DNA of 64,000 nt from Caulochytrium protostelioides. Its lineage: Eukaryota; Chytridiomycota; Caulochytriomycetes; Caulochytriales; Caulochytriaceae. The stretch is from assembly GCA_003615045.1 (NCBI GenBank), contig ML014173.1, forward strand, positions 1 through 64,000, written 5' to 3'. Numbering within the stretch: the stretch's first letter is position 1; each line of letters begins with the position of its first letter. Position numbers and translations under genes: made by a program. Below are positions 1 through 10,344 of this stretch, one piece after another. The notes under the pieces were generated by a model that was not told where the DNA came from, ran no database searches, and worked only from the letters and a program-made list of their open reading frames with translations.

Positions 1-454
1 ATGTCTTTTGATTCGCGCTCGCTGGACCAGCCACCGGGGTCGACCACGGTGAGCGACGGCTGCGCCAGTCAATCCTGCTTTTCGCTGCGGGCATGAGTGG
101 AAGAGGGCCGGTTGGCGAGCTCCGGTCGAAGCAGGGTTGATGTGGCCCCGAGAAAATTCCATTTCTGCCATTCAAAAAGAATATATTAAGGAAGAGCGCG
201 CACTCGAGCCCAAGCCCGCAAGCAAAGCCAGGTCACGACGAACGAGCAAATCACCCGTCGATGCAGCGCGAGCCAACAACACAAAGTGGCGCGTCGTGGC
301 AAAGCAGTAACAGAGAGAATGAGAAAAGACGACCCACAGTCGCTGACCTGTGGCGGCGACCGGCACACGGCTGGCTGTGCTCTGCAGTGGCCTTCTCTGA
401 TGACTGCAGACATGAGGGGAGCATGCCACAGGCAGGTTGCTTCCCGAAACAGCT
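1..454. other. Left edge, no assigned gene
   Basis: A short plus-strand frame runs from base 1 to a TGA at 103-105. It could be the last codons of a gene cut by the window edge, but it matches nothing I recognise. The rest is the 3' flank of the SUR2 gene, which ends at 455 on the minus strand. An AT-richer patch lies near 158-192. I see no RNA gene here. Confidence 0.3.
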
Positions 455-2338
455 TCAAGGCATTGGTGAATCAAAGTGGACGACACCCGTCGCAGCCGTA
501 TGCCGCGACGAGCGTCGCGTCGCGGACGCCATGCCGCGCATCGTCTTGGCGTTGGCCGATGCCGATTCCGCTACAACGACGACAGCAGGCGTCGCCGCCA
601 TCAGACTCGACTTGCCGTCCTCGGTCGAGAGCGAGGAAGACGAGACTGACCAGGTGCCGGAATCCGCCAGAGCCGTGGCGAGCGTGGCCGCGCTCGGCGC
701 GCGCTGCAGCGCGCTCGTCCTGCCGCTCGCGCCCGAGACGGCATGTGTCGACGCGGCGGCGGCCGCCGTGGCGGCGGCGGCAGCCGCGGCGGCGCGCGTC
801 AGTCGGCGTGAGACGGCCGTGGCCGAGAGAAGCGGGGGTGGCGTAAACGAGGAGGTATCCGAGGCCGACGCATCCTCGTCCTCGCCGGCGGCGCCGTCAT
901 CGACATCGACGCCGTCGACCACAGATCGACGGGGCCGGCCACGGCGCCCCGAGGCGACGAGGAGATCGCTTTCACTCGACGACTCAAATGAGGAGGTGGA
1001 CGGCGACGCGTCGTACGCCACGGCCGCGAGGGCCGCGACCGGCGTGGCGTCCGCCGGGGCCGCTACGGTGGCGGTGACCACGGCCCGTGGGGCCCCTCGG
1101 GGCGACTTCTTGGTGACAGCGGCTTTGGATGCGCGCTTCGTCGCGTGGCGTGAAGACGCGGAGGGGCCTCGCACGCCGCGGACGTCATCGGTCTCATCCG
1201 AGGAGGAGACCGATGAAGACGCCGACGCCGAGGCGGAGGCCGAAGATGTTGTCGCCGACGCCGTTGCCGACGCTATTGTGGCGGCACGGACGGCCTTGGC
1301 GGCCTTGGCGGTCATTTTGCCGACGGAGGCGGTCTGATGGCCGAGGGCGGGCTTGCCATCGACGGTGGTGCCCGAGCGAGCCGCCAGCAGCGCGCGTTTG
1401 CGGGCCATGGCCGCCTCGTATTCGGTTCCCATGGCACGGTCCCAGAAGGTGAAGAAGGGCTGGGCGAAGTTGTACTGACGGCCTTTTCCCCAGTGGTGCA
1501 CGTCGTGGTAGGCGGCGTTGTTGGAAAAGAGGGCCTGGAGGGGCCAGCAGCAGCGCCACCAAAGCGGCGAGTCTGCCGAGACAAGCGCGTAGCCGCAATG
1601 ATCGTCGACCGTCTTCAGCGAGGCAAGCGTGTAGAAGATGGCCGAGGTCCAGGGGTGCATGCGCAGCAGCAGCTTCGGGATGCCCGCACCCGCCATGTCC
1701 ATCACGACGCCCTCGACCACGTGGTTGTAGAGCGCGCCGTAGGCAAACGGCGCCGTGAGCTCGTGGTGCACGGAGTGGAAGCGGCGGTAGAGGCCGCGGT
1801 GGGTATGCATGAGCCGGTGCATCCAGTATTGGTACGTATCCATGATGAGCATGCCTGCAAAGAGCTTGGCGACCAGCACGAGCGGGCGCTCGACACGCCA
1901 GTACGTGAGGTCCTCGGGACGGTCCGAGAAGGCGAGCGCGAGGCCAACGGCGACTTCGATGAGATGCTGCTTCGCCACCTGCAGCAGCACGCCGCGCACC
2001 GTGACGCGGTTTTTGGGCCGCAGGGCCTGATCGGTCGGGATGCGGTGCAACTCGACGGAGGTCAGCTTCAGCAAGGACATCACGTGGAAGAAGGTGGCGT
2101 AGACCCAATAGGTCACGATGGGCGCGAGCAGCTCGACGATCTCGGACGGATACAGGCCAATGCGGGTCTTCACAGGAAAGTCGGCGACGGGCGCGCGTTC
2201 CAAGTAAGCGCGCGAAAACGTGGCCGCGCCACCCGCGAGGGTCGAGGCGGCCATGGCCGTCGAGGCAGGCAACATTGCCCACACGTGACCGAGTGAGCTG
2301 CCTAAGGCGGCCTGAGCCGCGGCGGCGGTATCGAACAT
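455..2338 (-). CDS. SUR2: Sphinganine C4-hydroxylase (SUR2-like) with long disordered tail
   Basis: ER-membrane di-iron enzyme that hydroxylates the sphingoid base at C4 to make phytosphingosine. The fatty acid hydroxylase histidine boxes are visible: HRLMH at 174-178, HSVHH at 188-192 and HDVHH at 278-282. SUR2-typical stretches are also present: GALYNH (201-206), TVDDHCGY (243-250) and SNNAAYHD (272-279). Hydrophobic segments at about 66-90 and 152-166 fit membrane spans. I start at the ATG at 2338 (627 aa); the open frame continues upstream only through a GA microsatellite that would encode Ser-Leu repeats. Family members are usually about 350 aa. Here roughly 320 extra residues after 305 form an Ala/Ser/Thr-rich disordered tail containing an AT-hook-like GRRGRPRR. 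The family call is strong; the tail is odd but stays in frame up to its TGA. Confidence 0.9.
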   Translation of the reverse strand: MFDTAAAAQAALGSSLGHVWAMLPASTAMAASTLAGGAATFSRAYLERAPVADFPVKTRIGLYPSEIVELLAPIVTYWVYATFFHVMSLLKLTSVELHRIPTDQALRPKNRVTVRGVLLQVAKQHLIEVAVGLALAFSDRPEDLTYWRVERPLVLVAKLFAGMLIMDTYQYWMHRLMHTHRGLYRRFHSVHHELTAPFAYGALYNHVVEGVVMDMAGAGIPKLLLRMHPWTSAIFYTLASLKTVDDHCGYALVSADSPLWWRCCWPLQALFSNNAAYHDVHHWGKGRQYNFAQPFFTFWDRAMGTEYEAAMARKRALLAARSGTTVDGKPALGHQTASVGKMTAKAAKAVRAATIASATASATTSSASASASASSSVSSSDETDDVRGVRGPSASSRHATKRASKAAVTKKSPRGAPRAVVTATVAAPADATPVAALAAVAYDASPSTSSFESSSESDLLVASGRRGRPRRSVVDGVDVDDGAAGEDEDASASDTSSFTPPPLLSATAVSRRLTRAAAAAAAATAAAAASTHAVSGASGRTSALQRAPSAATLATALADSGTWSVSSSSLSTEDGKSSLMAATPAVVVVAESASANAKTMRGMASATRRSSRHTAATGVVHFDSPMP

Positions 2339-2375
2339 GAGTGGGCCGCAAAATCGAGCTGGGTAGGCGAGCTGT

Positions 2376-2376
<1 letters not shown>

Positions 2377-2438
<62 letters not shown>

Positions 2439-2474
2439 TGGCCAGGGGCGATGGCCAACGCGGGGGGGGGGGGG
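2377..2474. repeat. (GA)n microsatellite and G13 tract upstream of SUR2
   Basis: About 29 GA dinucleotides fill 2377-2435, and a run of 13 G follows at 2462-2474. The block begins 39 bases upstream of the SUR2 ATG, so it lies in its 5' leader or core promoter. On the SUR2 coding strand it is a CT/C tract. Confidence 0.9.
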
Positions 2475-3822
2475 AGGGAGGGGCAGGTCAAGACGAGACA
2501 GCCACGGTCGGTATGAAAAAAATAACAACGCAAGCCGATGTTGCTGGTAGGGACCGCCGCTCGGGTCAGCACCCGATATGAGAGAGGTATGAGTTGTTGG
2601 GGTTGGGTGTGTCCGAATCGTGCGTCTTGGGGGCGCGTGGGTGCAGGGCCAGGGCTTTCGTAATGGAGTGACGGTGTCTGGGGTCAGTGGGAAAAGAGGC
2701 GTGGTCCGACTCGCAGCCAGCAACGCCTATCGGAGGGGCGGGATCGGCCCGGCAAGCGGAATGGGAGCAGCAAGGATCAGCAGGTCGGACGTCGGCGTCA
2801 GGGTCGGATGGGTGAAGGCTCGCGGGGTCACAACACGGACGCCGTGACCTGAAACACCGAAGCAGGCGCCACGTGGCGGCGGCCCGTTGTGTTTAAATAG
2901 CGCGCGGCCTCCGGCGGCGACGGCGGCGTTCTCGGCAGAACTGCGGGAGGCCCGTCCGAGGAGTCCCGACGCGCCGGGAGTCGGTGGAATGGGGGGCGTC
3001 CCGGGACACGCGATACCTATCGCGACCCAGCCTGGCTTGGCCTCGCCTGGCCTCGCCTCGCTGACCCGAGTCCGACGGGCACCGACAAATCCAGGCCGGC
3101 CAGCAGGGAAACGGGCAGGAACGCAATCGCGACCGGCACGCGGAAACGCCTCTGCGCGTCTGGATGCACACCCGGCGCACCACACGTCGGGCCCAGGCAG
3201 CGGCGGACCGGCGGCAGGGTCGTCGGTGGCCAGAGGGCCGATCGCGACTGGCGTCGGAAGGAAAGCGGGACGCGGTGGGCCCCGAAGCTGCCGCCAGCAA
3301 TTCGGGAGGCGCTCGGGAGGCTCCAGCAACGGCACGACCTCGCGTTGACGCGCTCTCGCCGAGCCGTCGGCGAGCAGCGACACGCCCGCGATACCACGCC
3401 GCCGATCGACCCGAGGAGGCGCCGGGAAGAGAGGGCGGAGCCGATCGCCTCCGGTGTGATGTTTTCCGGGAGAAGCCCGGTTCTCCGCCGGGATCACAGC
3501 ACCGGCACGCACACGCGTACGCTGGCAGGAGGCGCGTCCCGGAAGTCAGCGGCCGGCCCACGACGGCGCGAGGGAGCAGGCGCACGGACAGGCGCAGGAG
3601 GCGACGTCGCCGCCGTGCGAGAAACCTCCGAGGTCGGGACCCGACGCGGGAGGACGCCGAGCACGTCGACGGTGATCGGCGGCGGCGTGGGGCCGGCGGT
3701 GTCGGAGCGTGGACGTGTCCCGACGCGAGGCCGGGGGGTGCGTTGAAACGCGCGAGACGTCGCGCGTCTGGCGTGGATGGACCGCGGGCAGCCGCACGAG
3801 CCGCCGCGGCTGGCGTCGTCGG

Positions 3823-3855
<33 letters not shown>
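3823..3855. repeat. (GGC)n trinucleotide repeat
   Basis: An uninterrupted GGC/GCC tract of about 11 units lies in non-coding, very GC-rich DNA. Confidence 0.9.
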
Positions 3856-3857
<2 letters not shown>

Positions 3858-4413
3858 GCGGCGGCTTGGGCGGCGGCCGAATGCCCGTTGCGCAGCGGCG
3901 ACGCGCGATGACCACTCCGTGGTCCGACGACCCGACGCGGGTCCCTAGCAACCGGTGGCGAGGGAAAAAGCGGAAAAGGGAGGCGGCCTGCGGAAGATCA
4001 AAATCAGGAAGAGCGGCGGCAACGGCGGCAACGGCGGCGGCGGCAGCAGCGAACGGCGAGGGAGCGAAAAGGACGGAGAGGCGGCGGGGGGCCGTGTCGC
4101 TGGCCGTTGTCGATGGTAGGACAGCGGTCGATGGAACGAGACGGCGACAGGCCGCAGCGGCAGCAGCAGCAGCGATGGCAATGGGCGCCGCAGACGCCGG
4201 CGCGCGTGTGCCAGAAGGACGTGCACGGGCGATGGCTCTGCGTCACCGCGACGCGGACTCGGGACGACGAGGAGGCCGCGGTTCTCGTCTCGTTGACGGC
4301 CGCAGCGGATCAGCGTGGCCGAGCGGCCCAGGCGTTCGTAGGATCCAAACGCCACCACGGTGGTGTGTCGACTGGCACGTGAGGGAGGGCGCGAGTCCAG
4401 TCCGCGACGCCAG

Positions 4414-4516
4414 CCCGTCAATCAAGCTCGTCAGTGAAGCCCGTCAGTCAAGCCCGTCAGTCAAGCCCAGAGTCAAGCCCGTGAGTCAAGCTCGTCAGTC
4501 AAGCCCGTCAGTCCAG
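4414..4516. repeat. 13-bp minisatellite, 8 copies
   Basis: Eight imperfect head-to-tail copies of CCCGTCAGTCAAG. Copies differ by one or two bases, and one copy (from 4466) is 12 bases long. It is not in a recognisable gene. The unit length is not a multiple of three, which argues against a coding role. Confidence 0.9.
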
Positions 4517-4928
4517 GCGGTGAGTGTCGTACCGGCAGACCGAGGGCCACACCACGGCGGACAGGTCGCGGCGAGAACGGCGTGGGCCGGGGGACGACGG
4601 GGCAGGGCAGCCGTCACAACAGGCCATGATCCGGCGCAGCGCCCAGCAAACGTCCGACAGCGAGCGTCGCTCGCTCGGGTCGCCGGATGCCATGACCGTC
4701 GCCCTGGGCGGCCGCGTGGTGGCCGGCGCACGTGCCCAGCGACGGGACGGGCCGTGGTGCTTCCCGGAGCGACGCCTGGAGGCGCGGCGCTTGGGCGGCG
4801 GCCCGAGCGCGCGCCGGGACCGGCCCAGCGACCCAGCGTCGCGGCGTGGTGGCACGGAGGCCACGCCACGGGGCTCAGGCCGAGTCGGAGCGGGGAAGCG
4901 CCGCCGACCGCGGGCCTCGCCGGGGTCT

Positions 4929-4967
4929 GGTCGCGGTCGCGGTCGCGGTCGCGGTCGCGGTCGCGGC
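4929..4967. repeat. (GGTCGC)n hexanucleotide repeat
   Basis: About six perfect tandem copies of GGTCGC in the gene-free GC-rich block. Confidence 0.9.
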
Positions 4968-5408
4968 GACCCGGACGAGGGCAGCCTGCCCGGACGTCGG
5001 ACCCCCGTGGCCGACCGTCTGGCTCCAGACCCGGGCGTTCGGGCCCTGCCGCCGGCGTCGCCTCGGTCGCCTCCGCCGGGCGTCCCCTGCCGCAGCCGCG
5101 TCAGGGGGCGGCGGTGGTTTGCCATTTGTCATAGCCCCGCATCCGTCGAGGGCCGCATGTGCCTCTGTGTCCGCCCATTTTTTCTTTTCTTGGACGCGTG
5201 TCCCGCAGCCATCGGGCGCCGTCGGGCGCCGACCGGCCTGTCGGACGAATGGGAACGCCCATTCGTACGTCCGCCCGGACGCCCGCACGCAGGCACGCAT
5301 CGACCTGCCGGACGCGGGAAGCGGGATGACCGGGCGCGGCGGCCGCGTGTCGGAGCGACCGGCGGGGGACGCGGCGACCGGCTCGTCCTTGGCCTCGGCC
5401 TCGGCCGC

Positions 5409-5454
5409 GGTGCTCGGTGCTCGGTGCTCGGTGCTCCTCGGTGCTCGTCGGTGC
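5409..5454. repeat. (GGTGCTC)n heptanucleotide repeat
   Basis: Tandem GGTGCTC units, the later ones slightly interrupted, in the gene-free GC-rich block. Confidence 0.85.
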
Positions 5455-6398
5455 TTCCCGCGCCTCGTGTCAGGTCGCACCAGGCGTGGACGGCGACCGG
5501 CATCCGGCATCCGGGCCGGCGAGCGCGCGAGGGGCCACGTTGCCGGGGTTCCGCCCTCGACGCCGAGAGGCGTTCGCCCGCCGCGCTGCCGGACCCACGC
5601 CGCGGGGGCGGCGCCGACCGGCGACACGGCGCCGCCGCCACCGGCGGCCAGCGCTCCCGCGGAGGCGCGAGAGCGCCCGGCGCAACGCGGAGCGGCGATC
5701 CCGGCGGCGCATCGCGTCGTCGCGGCCGCGCGAGACCCGGCCCGTGCGTCACGCGCCTCCGGCCACCCGGCCCTCGCGCCCCGAGCCGAGCAGAAAAACG
5801 GCGCGCCCGGTCCATGACCCGACCCATGCGCCGCGAGAGGCCGTGGCGCGCGGTGGCGGCACAGACGGGGTCCGGCGGGCGACGCGGTGCGATGATCCTG
5901 CTGTGACGAAATCATGGGCATGGCCGGAAGACGATCGGGCGCCATAGCACATCACGAACGCGAGGCCATGCCCCGAACCTTCATGGTCATCATCGTTCGT
6001 TCCGGGATGAAGCAAGGAGAGGAGGCGATCCCGCCCCATGGCATGGCGTAGCATGATGGCGCTGGGTACGACACGCGCGCCCACGAGCCGCGCGACGCGT
6101 CATGGACCAGGAATCCACGGTGGTGCACGGCGCCGGCGAGGTGGGTTCCCGTCGTCGTCGCGCGGTCGCACCGAGTGCGGGAGATCGTCGCACGAGGCCG
6201 GTGGCTCGGCGCTCGCCGCATCGCCCCGACCCGCGGATCCCGTGGATGATGCGTGGTGCAGGAGACCGGTGGCGCCCCACTTCGTCGAGCCGGGCGGCGC
6301 GCGACGGCGGGTCAGCCGGAGATTGGGGCGCCGCCGCGAGACCGACGGGTCGAACGGCGGCCGCTCGGCCGCCCCTGTTTGGGCAGCCACGCTCGGAG

Positions 6399-6438
6399 CG
6401 GCGGCAGCGGCGGCAGCGGCGGCAGCGGCGGCAGCGGC
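6399..6438. repeat. (GCGGCA)n hexanucleotide repeat
   Basis: Six tandem copies of a GCGGCA-type unit. They are outside any supported gene. Confidence 0.85.
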
Positions 6439-6800
6439 CGTCGCGCGGGCAACGCGACGTTGCGTGCGCCCAAGCCGCAGGCGACCCCGCGGGCAACGCC
6501 TGCCTCGACGCGTTCCGCCGCGCGCCGGTCCCGAACCGCCGCGGCGTCGACGGCGTCGGCATCGCCGTCGGCATCGGCAGCGGCCTCCGGGCGACCCTCT
6601 GCCCCCGTTTCATGGGCTGGTGGGGGCTTCCACCAACATGGCGCGGTCCACGACGGCGGCCAGCCATGGTCACGCTGCGCTCGCCAGCGGCATGACGCGA
6701 CGCCCAGCGGGGGGCATCGCTCGCTCGGCGATGGCCCAACGAACGAGGCCGGCCAGGAAGGCGAACCTCGGGTCATGACGCGACGGACGTCTCGGTCATC

Positions 6801-6865
6801 GCATCGCATCGCATCGCATCGCATCGCATCGCATCGCATCGCATCGCATCGCATCGCATCGCATC
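6801..6865. repeat. (GCATC)13 pentanucleotide satellite
   Basis: Thirteen perfect copies of GCATC with no interruption. A short related GCGAT run occurs near 11624-11640. The unit is not telomeric and is not in a gene. Confidence 0.95.
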
Positions 6866-7071
6866 GCGGCCGCAGATGCCCGTAGGTGCCATGGACGATG
6901 GCAGGCCGTCCCACATGGCAAAGGACACACCTGCTGCGCACCACGACGCCACGCACCCGCGCGTCTGAGACGACCGTACGGTGGTGGGGAGCATGATGGG
7001 TAGCGAGCGGCTAGGCGATGGCGGATGCGTGGCCTGAGCGCGATCTGACGGTCGCTCGCGAGTTCAGAGCG

Positions 7072-7130
7072 TTGCTGCCGCTGCTGCTGCGGCTACGGCT
7101 GCTGCTGCTGCTGCTGCTGCTGCGGCTGCG
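7072..7130. repeat. CTG-rich trinucleotide repeat
   Basis: Imperfect GCT/CTG triplet repeats, with the longest pure run at about 7099-7122. One frame would encode poly-Leu, but no gene context supports translation. Confidence 0.85.
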
Positions 7131-8358
7131 ACTCTGGTCGGGACGTCGCCCTTTCGCCCCGTGCCCTTCTCCCTCTTGCCCCTCCGCCTTTGGGTCTTGT
7201 CTGCCCGCGCGCCTTTTCGCTCTGGCTGGGCTCGGTCGGCCGGAACACGCTTGCCGCAACACGCAACGGCGGGCGCCCTCGACGCCTTGGCGCATACGTT
7301 TTCTGAATTCTTCATGGTCCATACCCCCTCTTTCCCGTTCCGCTCGTCGGGCTCGTGGTGACGCAGGCATCGTGCAGAACGTGGTTGCACAATACAGAGC
7401 CGCGTGTCAGGACGGCGCGCATCCCCGCATCCTCCCAGTCACACGCCCCCCCGCGCACGCAGCGCCAGTGTGGGTGCGCGCGCCAGCTTTTGATACCGGC
7501 ATCCACCCAGCGACAACGGCGATAACGACGACAACGGCCAAAACGACGCCCTTAGCAGCCCTGGCAACGCCCACTGGCATCTAGCTGCATACATCATCGT
7601 ACGTCCCCCCTGCTTTGCTTGCTGCTTTGCTCTTGCGTCGCTTGGCTCGGCTTGCCCACGCGCCCCCCGGAGGCCCCAGTTTACATTTTGGCGACGCCAG
7701 CCAGCATCGCCGCTGTTCCCCCGCGAGCATCGGAGCGAGCCTCGCTCATCCACGTCATCACTTGGCCTCTGCGGACGTGTGAACGTGCGCGCTCGCCGGT
7801 AGTCGATTCGCGTGTATCGCCACGTGCGCGCCACTTTGCGCGCATCCGTCTCGCGCATCCGTCGCGCGCATCCATCTTGGTGCTGGGCACAGTAGCTTCC
7901 CTCTGATTCGCTGGCTTGTGCGGTATCGCGGCCTGCCTCGCTCTCGGCTGGTCGCTGGGTGCTCGTCCGCGTCACGCATCAGGTGCGCGGCTTCGGGCGT
8001 GTTGCCAAACGTTGGCCGAGCACGCGTGACTCCCTCTCCTTGCCGTGCGCGTCGGTTCGTCGCGTGACGGGCGCACAGTCATTTGCGACCGGGCGCCGCC
8101 GGTGTTCTAAGCTTCGCTGTTGTCGGCTGCTGTCGTCCCTGCGGTTCGTTGAGTTCGTTTGACCCGCGCCTCACCTCACGGCGGACTCGTGCCGCGCGTG
8201 CACTGGGCGTCGTCCGTCGGAGCATCGGCGTTCCTTTCCGTACTGGTGTTGGTCACGTATCGTGCCGGCGGCGCCTCCGCATCGGCGCATCCCCTTTGTT
8301 GCGTGGGTTTCCTTTTGTTTTCCGGGTTTTGGATCGGGAGTGACCGATCGCCGGCGCT

Positions 8359-8931
8359 ATGGGCCAGAAACACAGCAAGCTCAGCGAGGCTGACCTGGAG
8401 CGGCTGGAGAACGAGACCGAGTTCGACCGCAAGGAGATCCAGCAGTGGCACAAAGGCTTCCGCAAGGACTGCCCGTCGGGGAAACTGGACAAGGAAGAGT
8501 TTGCCAAGATCTACAAGCAATTTTTCCCCTTCGGCGACGCACGGCCATTCAGCGAGTATGTGTTCCGCGTATTCGACGCCGACCGCAACGGCGCGATCGA
8601 CTTCGAAGAGTTCATCAGCGCCCTCAGCGTCACGAGCCGCGGGCGGCTCGATGACAAGCTGGTCTGGGCATTCCGACTCTACGACCTTGATGAGGACCAG
8701 CGCATTTCGTATGCCGAGATGACCAAGATTGTCGAGGCCATCTACTGCATGGTGGGCTCGATGGTCAAGCTCCCGCCGGATGAGGACTCGCCCGAGAAGC
8801 GCGTCAACAAAATCTTTGCGCTCATGGACAAAGACCAGGACGGGTACTTGACGATGGACGAGTTCAAGGAGGGCTCCAAAAAGGATCCCACGATTGTCCA
8901 GGCGCTCAATCTCTATGATGGGCTCGTCTAA
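8359..8931 (+). CDS. NCS1: Neuronal calcium sensor 1 (frequenin)
   Basis: EF-hand calcium sensor of 190 aa, the normal family length. In fungi it activates phosphatidylinositol 4-kinase at Golgi and plasma membrane. The N-terminus MGQKHSK is an N-myristoylation signal and fixes the ATG at 8359. EF-hand 1 is degenerate, with the family-typical CPSG at 38-41. EF2 (D73-E84) and EF4 (D157-E168) have canonical loops. EF3 (D109-E120) has Gln114 where Gly is usual, which may lower its affinity. The C-terminus ends with the conserved YDGLV. The frame is uninterrupted, so there is no intron in the coding part. The upstream 1.3 kb holds no other gene and probably supplies promoter and leader. Confidence 0.97.
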   Translation: MGQKHSKLSEADLERLENETEFDRKEIQQWHKGFRKDCPSGKLDKEEFAKIYKQFFPFGDARPFSEYVFRVFDADRNGAIDFEEFISALSVTSRGRLDDKLVWAFRLYDLDEDQRISYAEMTKIVEAIYCMVGSMVKLPPDEDSPEKRVNKIFALMDKDQDGYLTMDEFKEGSKKDPTIVQALNLYDGLV

Positions 8932-10202
8932 CGGCGTCGCTTCCCTGTGCGCTACGGCCGTGGCCGACCTCAGAGGCTCATGTCGCTTCGTACCGAATGC
9001 CCATGATGATGGCGCTCAGGTGCCTGCGAGATGGTCGGACCGTTTCCGCGTCTCCCTAACTGCGTCGACCCCGTTGACCTCTCACGAGCGCCCGTTCTTT
9101 CCTTTTCCGCCGTCGGACCCATCGCATTCATGTTTTCACCGCCTTTATTATATTACGTGCTTCTTTCCTGCGGATGGTATCCAGCGGGTGGGACGGGTTG
9201 ATACCTATCCGTGATTGTGTGTCACGGACTGGCTGACGGGATGATGGGGTGGGTGTGATCGGTCGAACAGGATGGCTGGCGGTGAAGTGGTGGCTATGGC
9301 GGGGCGGACAATGCCGGAGCAACCCAGGGCCCAGGTCGCTTTCCCGCCGCACCGCCGCTGATGGTGATCAGGGCGGAAATGCATCTCTGACACTCTGGGC
9401 ATTCATCAATCGATGCATATTATAACTATTAACATGACCATCCGGAACGGGTCGTTGCATCGTCTTTTTTTTTCGGTGATTCCTCGGCCCTCGCCTCTGC
9501 ATTTCTACACGAAATCGTCATAAGCTCCGGCGCCCTGTCATCGAACGCCGCCGGTTGTCTTGCCGTGTCATGCTGGCGCAGTCCTTCTCATCTCTCCCTG
9601 ATCAGCGCCGCGGCGGCCGAGGGCCATGAGCTTGGGTCCCGTCGGCTGCGCTCACGACGCTCACGGCGCAGCCATGGTGGATGCGATGTGGTCGGCCGGG
9701 GGCACCCGACAATGAACAATCCAAATAAAACTAAAAACAGATTTAAAAACTTGAACTCCTTCTGACGGAACAGCCTGCATGCATGCGCACGAGCCCCACC
9801 ACGCCGTGCTTCCCTTCGTCCCCGTTCGCCCATCGTGTTGAGGGGGCCATCGACGAAGCGCGGCGCATGCGCATCGCCACGAGTGCCTGAGGCACTTGAC
9901 TTACGGCATACCGTTAAGGGCGTCGTGACATGGCGTGCCTGAGCACCGGCGAAGCGGCGTGCGTCCGCGAGGACGACCCTGCAAGGACACATTGCTGTGG
10001 CACGTCGATGTGCGGAAACGTGGGATGATTATTCCCCACAGCGCCCTCGGGCCTGTGTAATGGGACTAATTTTGTTTGCTGATACTTATACTCAATGTAT
10101 CATCGAATCGACGACGGCCGCCCCCCTGAGCCGCGAGGTGTGATAAGGGCGCGGGATGCATGGCATCATCCTGTAAGCCTTCGTGATGACACGGGACGCA
10201 TG

Positions 10203-10225
10203 CGGGAGTCCGCTGCGGACTCCCG
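10203..10225. repeat. Perfect 10-bp inverted repeat with 3-base loop
   Basis: The arms CGGGAGTCCG and CGGACTCCCG flank the loop CTG. The hairpin is intergenic and no T tract follows it. Its role is unknown; it could be a structured RNA element or a protein-binding palindrome. Confidence 0.85.
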
Positions 10226-10344
10226 ACGGCCTGATCGTACGCTCGTCCGGTCGACCATGCGCGCGCTCTCCCTCATGGGTCGTCTGAGCGCTCCGTCGCC
10301 CGCTCGCCGTCTACGCTTCAAGTGCCCGCTCGACATCGCTCATC

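Larger units (their letters stand above)
2339..8358. other. 6 kb region without a recognisable gene, repeat-rich
   Basis: This lies between the divergent SUR2 and NCS1 starts. The part at about 2.9-6.9 kb is extremely GC-rich. Long frames are open on both strands, but they encode Arg/Ala/Gly/Pro-rich sequence with no domain and overlap one another, as expected of stop-poor DNA. Many short tandem repeats occur and are listed separately. From about 7.0 to 8.36 kb the base composition is more mixed, and the last part is probably the NCS1 promoter and 5' leader. I see no tRNA, snRNA or rRNA signature. Confidence 0.6.

Noticed and set aside
261-1337. 358-aa open frame on plus opposite SUR2
   Set aside because: It is antisense to the SUR2 C-terminal tail, has no domain, and exists because GC-rich DNA has few stops.
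3164-5134. 656-aa Arg-rich open frame
   Set aside because: It runs through several non-triplet tandem repeats, overlaps equally long frames on both strands, and has no recognisable domain.
6801-6865. CRISPR-like array
   Set aside because: The repeats are directly adjacent pentamers without spacers. The genome is eukaryotic.
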